Assembly (NCBI GenBank): GCA_964016985.1
Contig: OZ024830.1
Location: forward strand, 63,442,550-63,506,549
Direction: 5' to 3'
Origin: Anodontia alba
Lineage: Eukaryota; Mollusca; Bivalvia; Lucinida; Lucinidae
DNA length: 64,000 bases
Part shown: positions 1 through 61,220 of the stretch, in pieces
Layout: each line of letters opens with the position of its first letter
Position numbering within the stretch: position 1 is the stretch's first letter
Notes under the pieces: model-generated
Seen by the model: only the letters and a program-made list of their open reading frames with translations
Databases searched by the model: none
What the model was told of the DNA's origin: nothing
Translations under genes and position numbers: made by a program

Positions 1-350
1 CTTGTGTTTTTCAGTCCTTTTAGTATTGCGATTACCTCGCTTGGGGAAGAGAGAGCTAATCTTAGTGCTTTTCATACGTTTGTTCGATTTGTGCTTGTTT
101 GGATTTGTCGGTTTCCTCTTCCTCTTGGTGTCTGGGAAGGGCTTGTGATTGTGGCACTCCCTGGACTTTTTTCTTACCTTTTTATGCTAACTAAAAAGAA
201 CCTTTTACCTCATACAAGATTCCTGAAAGACCATGGCAAGTTGTAGCTGAGAGTTGTAGCTACAGACTTGTTCCACTGGAATAACTCAGAGTACGTTGTT
301 GGCAAGTTGTAGCTACAGAATTGTCCCACTGGAATAATTCAGACTTCTTT
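1..350. repeat. Unassigned sequence with a short tandem duplication
   Basis: No gene is recognised in the first 350 bases. A block with TGGCAAGTTGTAGCTACAG and CCACTGGAATAA occurs twice, at 234-290 and 300-343, with the first copy carrying a small extra insertion. The open frame at 4-246 shows no family signature. The stretch lies directly upstream of the retrotransposon fragment and may belong to it, but the sequence does not prove that. Confidence 0.4.
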
Positions 351-1190
351 GTATTGGTTGACACGTACAGTAGATATTTTGAAGTTAGCAGACTGGCGGA
401 TACACGGGCACAAACTGTCATAAACAAGCTGAAAAAGTAGAGTCGCTAATTTCTGACAATGGACCACAATTTAGTTGTAGGCTTTTTGCTGATTTCTGTA
501 AAGATGGGACATCAAACATACACCTTCAAGCCCTCTATATTCCCAAGTAAACCCAGCATAGAATCAAAAAAGACCCTTAGCAATTTTTTGCATATAAAAA
601 TACTCCTTTAGACTGTGGCAAGTCAACGTTCTCGAGACAGTTAGGGTCTAGACAGGGTCTAGATAACAAATACATCATGAATGATCTCAAACAAGATCGA
701 GGAACTATTATGATAGATCAGCTAAATCACTAGCCATTGACCCTGGTGAAGGAATAAGAATCAGAAATGGCAAATTATGGAAACCTGCTATAGTCAGGGA
801 GAAAATCAATGACAGATCATGTGTTGTTGAAACACAGGACGGTGGAGTTTACCGACGTAACCGCCCGACACCTATTGAAGTCAAACGAAGAAATTGACCG
901 CCCCCCCTCCCCCGTCCCCCACGCCTGCCTCTTGTAAATATAACCCCAAATCTACAAATCATGCATCAGACCAGACCTTCCGAAATCATTCACGACATCA
1001 CAAACACACAGCAAATGACACCGAAATCTCCTGTGAAAAATCAAAGTAAATCAAAGAATCAATCAGAGCCAGTTAAAGATACATCATCACGAAGAAAGGT
1101 TGAAAGGCCAGAAAATGGTACATCAGGATATAAGACCTGATCTGGACGTGTTGTTCATCCACAGGTAAAACTGGATTTATATATAAAAAA
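351..1190 (+). pseudogene. Decayed Ty3/Gypsy-type retrotransposon pol fragment (integrase and C-terminus)
   Basis: Remnant of an LTR-retrotransposon integrase, the enzyme that joins element cDNA to host DNA. From 351 the frame reads VLVDTYSRYFEV, followed by a stop and a one-base frame change near 436. It resumes with the integrase signature SDNGPQFS (about 454-477). A later open stretch at 745-897 has the form of the C-terminal domain, including GGVYRRN, and ends in TGA. At 1141-1185 SGRVVHPQVKLDL recalls the usual tail of Gypsy pol proteins. At least one stop, frame changes and missing segments make it non-functional. No LTR was identified, so family placement rests on these motifs. It is upstream of the host gene on the same strand. 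Confidence 0.65.
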
Positions 1191-1206
1191 AACAAAACAA
1201 AAAAAA

Positions 1207-1231
1207 CAACAACAACAACAACAACAACAAA
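1207..1231. repeat. (AAC)n microsatellite
   Basis: About eight AAC units directly after an A-rich run, just past the end of the retrotransposon fragment. Possibly derived from its A-rich 3' end. Confidence 0.85.
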
Positions 1232-1308
1232 ACTGAAATTATATTATCTGAAACAATGAACTTCTCTGGAACTCTGAACGATAACAAAGTACATCTAGTA
1301 CATTTAAT

Positions 1309-1310
<2 letters not shown>

Positions 1311-1357
<47 letters not shown>
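1311..1357. repeat. (TG)n microsatellite
   Basis: Uninterrupted TG dinucleotide tract of about 23 units, flanked on both sides by TTTAATATT, so the tract sits between short direct repeats. Confidence 0.95.
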
Positions 1358-1359
<2 letters not shown>

Positions 1360-1682
1360 AATATTCGTGTTTATTTTCTAGCATGTGAAGGGTTGAACTA
1401 TTTCGTGTGAAAATAAAGGGAAATACGTATTTCACAGAACATAAACTTTCCTCTCCCTATGTGATAATTTTGGTAAACTGAGAGATGAGCTAATTAAAAA
1501 CAAATAAACTGTTAGTGCTGTTCTAACAATATATCATTTTAATGCTTGAGGAACAACAAATTATGGCAAGCCGTTTTACTATTAATAATATCCATCAGAC
1601 ATCTGATTAAATACATCAAATGTCATATAATATATAAGATATCTGATATATCAGATAGCTTATATAAATAAGATATATTATA

Positions 1683-3027
1683 GGAGGGTCCTGCAAAAAG
1701 TTTTGTCACTGGGTTCGGATTACTTCAGTTCTACCTTTTTTTCGAGCATATTTTTATTACAAACCTTCAAAGTATTCCCCCTTTACTGAAACACATTTTT
1801 TGTAACCTTTTTACCCAGTCGTAAAAAGCAGATAAATAGTCTTCTTTTGGTATCTGTTGGAGACACTGATAAATAGCGCTGCTATAAAGAGAACTTCTAG
1901 ACGTATACTTATTTCCAGAAAGCATTTTCTTAAGCCTTGGAAATAAAAAGAAGTCACAGGGATTCAGGTCAGGTGAATAAGGTGGATGATTTAAAACTTT
2001 CACCTTTTCAGAAGCCAAAAAAGACTTATCAACCTCACACTTATGAGAGGAGGCGTTGTCATGTAAAAGGTGGACTCCTGACCATCCTTTGCTTGGTCGT
2101 TTCTTATTGTAAAACTCTTTCACTTTCTTCCGTACAGAATTCTTGTAGAATCGGCCAGTGACTGTATGACCAGATGGACAAGGCACTTGAACGACTGGCC
2201 CACTTGAATTAAAGAAAATTGCTACAACATCTTTTTCGAACTTATGGTTCTCTTGGCAATACATGGGCGTTTTTGATCTTTTCGTTTCCATTTCTTATTA
2301 TCAGCCCTTCTTTGTGGCTCAAACATGTGCACCCAGGTTTCATCACCTGTTAGCAAGTTAGAAATAACCCGACTATTACAGCCTTTGTATGTTTTCAAAA
2401 GTTCCCGGGCACATTTAAGGCATTGTGTCTTTTGCTCCTCGGTGAGCAAATGAGGTACCCACCTAGCACAAACCTTTCTCAGGTCCAAACGCTTTTTCAG
2501 AATTGTTTGCGCACTGCCTTCTGATATGCCAGTACAACTAGCTTTATCTTTGACAGAAAATCGCGCATCCTGTTCGACCACAATCTTTACAGCAGCGATG
2601 TTAGCCTTGGTAACAGAGGTTTTAGGCCTTCCAGGACGGGTATCATCTTCAACAGAAAATTTCCCAGCTTTAAAAGCTTTAACCCACCTAAAAACTGTGC
2701 GCATTGAAATGGTCTGAGGTCCATATATACCACACAATTCATTAAATATCTGCTTTGAATCTATATTAAGCCTAATGCGGCATTTAATATAGCTACGAAT
2801 TTCAGTCTTCTGGTCCATTTTCCAATGTAACAAGTAAATTGGTCAGTGTATATGACTGCATCTATTTCAATTTGAAATAACTCGGTCAGTTGGAAAGCAA
2901 TTTGCACGAAATAAACGGGTATCGTTAGCTATTTAACACACCATTCAAGTGCAGTGAAGCATTTAGAATATACCTGGGATAAAACTTAGGAAGTCTATTA
3001 GTGACAGAACTTTTTGCACGACCCTCG
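1683..3027 (-). mobile_element. mariner (Tc1/mariner) DNA transposon, nearly full length
   Basis: Length 1345 bp, normal for mariner. The ends GAGGGTCCTGCAAAAAGTT and (reverse strand) GAGGGTCGTGCAAAAAGTT are imperfect terminal inverted repeats. The element is flanked by TA at 1681-1682 and 3028-3029, the target duplication typical of the superfamily. It carries one transposase frame on the minus strand broken by a single frameshift. It is inserted in an older AT-rich inverted-repeat element. A second, deleted relative lies at 23345-24437. Confidence 0.92.
1767..2833 (-). pseudogene. mariner transposase with one frameshift
   Basis: Transposase that cuts and pastes the surrounding element. Reading starts near 2818 (MDQKTEIRSY). 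The N-terminal half has a helix-turn-helix DNA-binding region (FRWVKAF, then GRPKTS, then a second HTH near SVKD) and the mariner motif WVPHLLTEEQK. The catalytic domain shows TGDETW, LLHDNASSH and YSPDLNPCDFFLFP. The second and third aspartates are 34 residues apart, i.e. the DD34D mariner type. The reading frame changes once between about 2280 and 2310, just after the first catalytic aspartate; otherwise no stop is seen up to the C-terminus at 1767. All three catalytic aspartates remain, so this is a recently broken copy rather than an ancient one. Confidence 0.92.
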
Positions 3028-3481
3028 TATGCTACATAAGATATTTTATATGCTATATGATATCTTACTTGACATATAAGATATCTTATATGATATAAGA
3101 GATATCTGATATGTTATATAAGATATATAGATATCGATATATTGTTAACTAAAGAAGATATCTCATTATTCAATTCGCTAAGATATCTCATTTAGTATAT
3201 CAGATATCTATAATGATATATAAGATATCTTATAAAACAAATGATATCTTATATTATAATTAAGGTATCTTATATGTGGGAATTAATCAAAATATCTAAT
3301 ATGATATGAATATGACTGATATCTTATATAAGATATGATATCTAAATATTGGATATAAGATATTTGTAATACTAATTTAGTTATCTTATATCCTATATTA
3401 GGTATTTTATATTCTATATTAGATATCTGATATAATACATAGGATATCTATTTTGCATAATAAATAGTAAAACGGCTTGCC

Positions 3482-3785
3482 AGTTTTATTTCAAGGAATC
3501 AGTCATTTTTTTGGGCACCTACATTGGTGATTATTTCCAGGGTGATTTCGGTGATTTCAGCACGATGATTTCGGTTCAGGCAAATGGAATTTTCCATTTA
3601 ATTACACAGTCAATTGTAATATCCTGTAATATATTGATTAAATTTGATAAAAAAAAAACAACAACTTTATTTCAAGGAATCACCCATTCTGAGGCACCTA
3701 CATTGGTGATTTCGGTGATTTCAATGGTGATTTCGGTGATTTCAAATGGTGATTTCGGTGAATTTCGGTGATTTCGGTTTATCGT
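3482..3785. repeat. Degenerate GGTGATTTC repeats with a duplicated block
   Basis: A block containing TTTATTTCAAGGAATCA and GCACCTACATTGGTGATT occurs at about 3486-3535 and again at 3667-3718. Each copy leads into short tandem units of GGTGATTTCG. It lies about 200 bases upstream of the CFAP251 start codon. Several stop-free frames across it are by-products of the repeat. Confidence 0.75.
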
Positions 3786-3938
3786 GTGACCCCTTCGGTC
3801 TTTAGTATGACCCTTTTTGTTTTACTTTACGGCAAAGAACTCGACGCAACGGAAGTAAACAACGTTGCTAAGTGTGTATATCGGAAAAAAAAGTGTGTTG
3901 GATATTCTGTCCAGATCAAGTTTAATGCACGTTGTATG

Positions 3939-3949
3939 CTATATATAGC
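3939..3949 (+). promoter_or_regulatory. TATA-like motif upstream of CFAP251
   Basis: CTATATATAGC lies about 45 bases before the proposed start codon. Spacing would allow a very short 5' leader, but many animal ciliary genes lack TATA boxes and this region is AT-rich, so this is only a weak candidate. A leader exon further upstream cannot be excluded. Confidence 0.15.
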
Positions 3950-3992
3950 TAATTAGATAATTCTTTGATCGTGCCTATTTTTTCCGACGGTT

Positions 3993-57986
<53,994 letters not shown>

Positions 57987-60950
57987 GTAGGAAATTTTCT
58001 TTGCCGCACCATAATTCAAGCCACCATTTGGGAAATACAAAAAATATTGTGTTTTCCAGCCGATCCAAATTAAATTCATATGAAAACTTCGATCATGGTC
58101 AGTAAATACAGGTTTGTTATGAAACTGCATTTATTCATTAATTTTTTAAGAGTTATGGTCCTTGATAAATGTTGACAGTTGGTCTCCTTGCTATAAATTG
58201 AATGATTTTTATCCTGTTCAAGATGACTAAGTCCAACTCCTCATCTTTATGCACAGTCCACACAATTTGATTGGATGAAGGAAAAATTTATATTTTCAGT
58301 CCAGAGTAGGAATCCATCAGGCCTATTTCTTTCATCTATCTCAAAAGATTGACATTTTTTGGCAACATGTGTAACATTTTGATGACAGTGTTGGAATTAT
58401 GAGGAATTTTGGTAGCTTTTATAGACGTGTAAACCCTAGCAAATTGCTCACAAAATCAAAATAAAGTCTTTTGGGCTTTATTCAGTTTGAGAGTGATTCA
58501 CCAGAGTTTACACATTGATAAAATCATAAACAAATGAAATTCATTCCTATAGTAAGTACAATTTTAGTAAAAAATTAACACTTATGTGTTGCTTCTGACA
58601 TGAGATATGGCCCCTGATAAATATTGAAAAATTAGTTTCCTTGGCTCACTGATTTTTTTTTTTCAGACAGCTTTCTAGTACTGGCAGGTATCAAGCTGCG
58701 CTATGCTTTTATTTGATAAAATTAAAAAAGAAAATTGGAATCAGTGCTTGCCTTGACTGCTCAAAACAGGTTTGTCACAGGTGATGTGACCAGTTTCATA
58801 TCAGCAAGATGGCAGTTCTTAGGTACTGTTTACAAACACATCTTTAAATGTATTATGTAATAATTAATTACTTGGCCTTAGTACAGCAGTTATTGACTGG
58901 TGGGTAGCGCTGGTCTCTTAATATAGCATTGGAATTTTGTGTATGGTAGAGTGTTCACTTAGCTCACAAAAGATTTTTTATATTTGCCAGGATTGTAGGT
59001 GTGTAACAGTTCACCCACGCATTTAAGTAGTTGTATCTGTCGGGAACATCAGTGTCTGGCTTTTCATCCAAGCTATTAATTTGTTGATTTCAGTAATGTC
59101 TAACTTTGATGCACATGTTGAGACACTCAGAGGGGCTAGGACCTGGTTGTTTGGCTGAGAATGCTCGTATGAGCAAGTAGCTAAGGTTCTGGCAAGATTG
59201 CACAATGAGAGAAAGCAGTCAGTTAATTCCCTTGAGTACTCTCTGTAAACAACCAGGTCCAATTAATTGGATTCCTCTGCTTTTATCATTAGCGTTCCCA
59301 TTAAGTATCACTTCCTTTTCCTTGATAAATCTAATTTTCACATGGTCATATGCCAATAAAGCTTCCAAAATATTAAAAAGAAACATTTCCTGTGCAATGA
59401 AATGTATAATACTATTAAATCTTCCATGTGGATATGGAGAAATGTGAAGTTAATAATCTGTTAAATTCCACTGATGACCTATGATAAAAGCAGAGGATTC
59501 CAATTAGAAGGACCTGGTTAGTATTTGATCTACCTTGGACTTTACCTGTCAAGGGAGATAATAGAAATAATGCTGCAATTTCTCATTGCACAATGAGTTA
59601 GAAGATCGCTCAACGAGCTGCGCAAATAAGTGTTTTGAACCCCTGTGAAAGTTGAGGGTGAGGATTATAACTGACCATTCCAAGACAGTTCTTTTGTTGT
59701 GGTTTATTACTGTTCTGTGTTTATGTTGCTGATGATTTATTTCATTTTCTGGTTTTACTGCAGCAGACTTGGGTCTAATTAAAGGCTTCTATATCGGAAA
59801 ACTATGGCAGAAATAAAATAAAGCTGTGATATGCATTTTAGTGTTAAAAGAGTCTAAAGAATAAGCATACAAAAATGATAAACAAAGTTTGTGTTTTAAA
59901 ACTCACACCTCGGGTGATGGGGAAATTTCTACTGGTGATTTTGGTATAGGTTTGTATGCTAAAATCTGAAAACCCACTCCATTCATATACTTGGACTTTG
60001 AGAAAAAGGACCAATTAATATACTAAAACAGTTCAAACATATTCATATCTGACACATGCTAAAATAAGTTTCTAAATAAGATCTGGTGACTTATTTAAGT
60101 TCTGGCATGTTTTTTAAAATACTAATTTATAAAATAAATCTCATGGAGATCCCAAAATGACTAGGATTCGCATTATGCTTGATCAAGAAATTTCATAAGC
60201 TTAATAAAAACATACATTAAAGAATCACATTGTTGTTCTTTTTTTACCTGTAACATTGAAAATTTATTAAACTTTAGTAGACCCTTGTCCCATATCTCTA
60301 AGTAAACATGAACAAAATTTGCGCCGGTACTTAGACATTTACATCTAAATATTTTGTCTTGTATCACAGTTTTATACTACTGTATGCTTACTAGTGCATG
60401 TTCTTTTTTAAGTACATGAATTTCCATATACATGTACCATGTTAGTATTAGAGATCTGCAAGATAGTGGCCCTCATAGACCATTTCTTGGGGATGTATAT
60501 TTTCAACAATTTTCTCCTTGTCTTAAGAAAAATAAATCTAAAAGGTTGCCTTTGGATATGAAGAACACATGAAAGAATGAAAATCAGAGACTGTTTTATT
60601 AAGTCTCTTCATGTGTATCGGCAAAAAAAACAAAACAAAAAAACATGAAGCAGCAAAGGCAGAAAATATTATTTTGTGTTATGCTTATTCATGATAAGAT
60701 TTTAATTAAGAAATGTAATTGAGCCTGGAAGTCAATCATAAAATGACAAGAGATAGTAAGAGATAGTTATGTTATTTAGTTATGTTGTTCAAAGCATTAT
60801 ACATCAGTTACTTAACAAAGCCTAGATTTTTGTTTCATACTTTTTACATGAAAAGTTTAAATATATTGTCAAAGATATTTTTTATGATAACTTGCTTTGA
60901 AAGAGTTACTCAAGATAAGATGGTATAATAGGTAAATATTTTTCTTATTT
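57987..60950 (+). other. Sequence after exon 16, mostly unassigned
   Basis: Presumably intron 16. One inverted repeat at 59245-59520: CCAGGTCCAATTAATTGGAT with CTCTGCTTTTATCAT opposes ATGATAAAAGCAGAG with CCAATTAGAAGGACCTGG; a further GGACCTGGTTGTTTGG at 59139 opposes CAAACAACCAGGTCC. At 60909-60950 is the left half of a family B foldback. Elsewhere nothing recognised. Confidence 0.6.
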
Positions 60951-61220
60951 GTGACCCGTCACGCTAAAACGTGCCTTATGGGAACTTACGTCAATAGCGA
61001 GTTATGACGTTTTAAAAGTTCACGTTTTAAGGCCACATCATTAACGTTTAAAACTGACACAAGTGCGTCACTAATTGAAAGTCGGTACTTTTTTATTCCG
61101 AGTATTTTCAGTTCCCGATTATTGTGAAGCCTTTTATTTTTTAAGTAGTATACATTTGACACATTTCTGTTCGAGTTGCATCCCTTGAATAAAGTTTTAC
61201 GGCGGTTTAAACACAAAAAC

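Larger units (their letters stand above)
1564..3482. mobile_element. AT-rich DNA element with 20-bp terminal inverted repeats, split by a mariner
   Basis: TGGCAAGCCGTTTTACTATT at 1564-1583 is the exact reverse complement of 3463-3482. Between the ends lies degenerate GATATC/TTATAT sequence (1585-1680 and 3030-3460), a self-complementary AT-rich repeat. A 1345-bp mariner sits inside it. Without the mariner the element is about 570 bp and non-coding, as in a MITE. No clear target duplication was seen outside the inverted repeats, so the superfamily is unknown. Confidence 0.7.

Noticed and set aside
4..246. Open frame MFFSPFSIAITSLGEERA
   Set aside because: No ATG at the 5' end of the listed frame, no family signature, adjacent to a decayed retrotransposon.
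1937..2161. Plus-strand open frame within the mariner
   Set aside because: It is antisense to the transposase; the minus-strand frame carries the DD34D motifs.
1767..3027. Host SETMAR-like fusion gene
   Set aside because: Only a mariner transposase with TIRs and TA duplication is present; there is no SET domain exon nearby.
61176..61220. Longer N-terminus for the DUF7869-like protein
   Set aside because: The upstream extension has only a TTG at its start; the first ATG in frame is at 61221.
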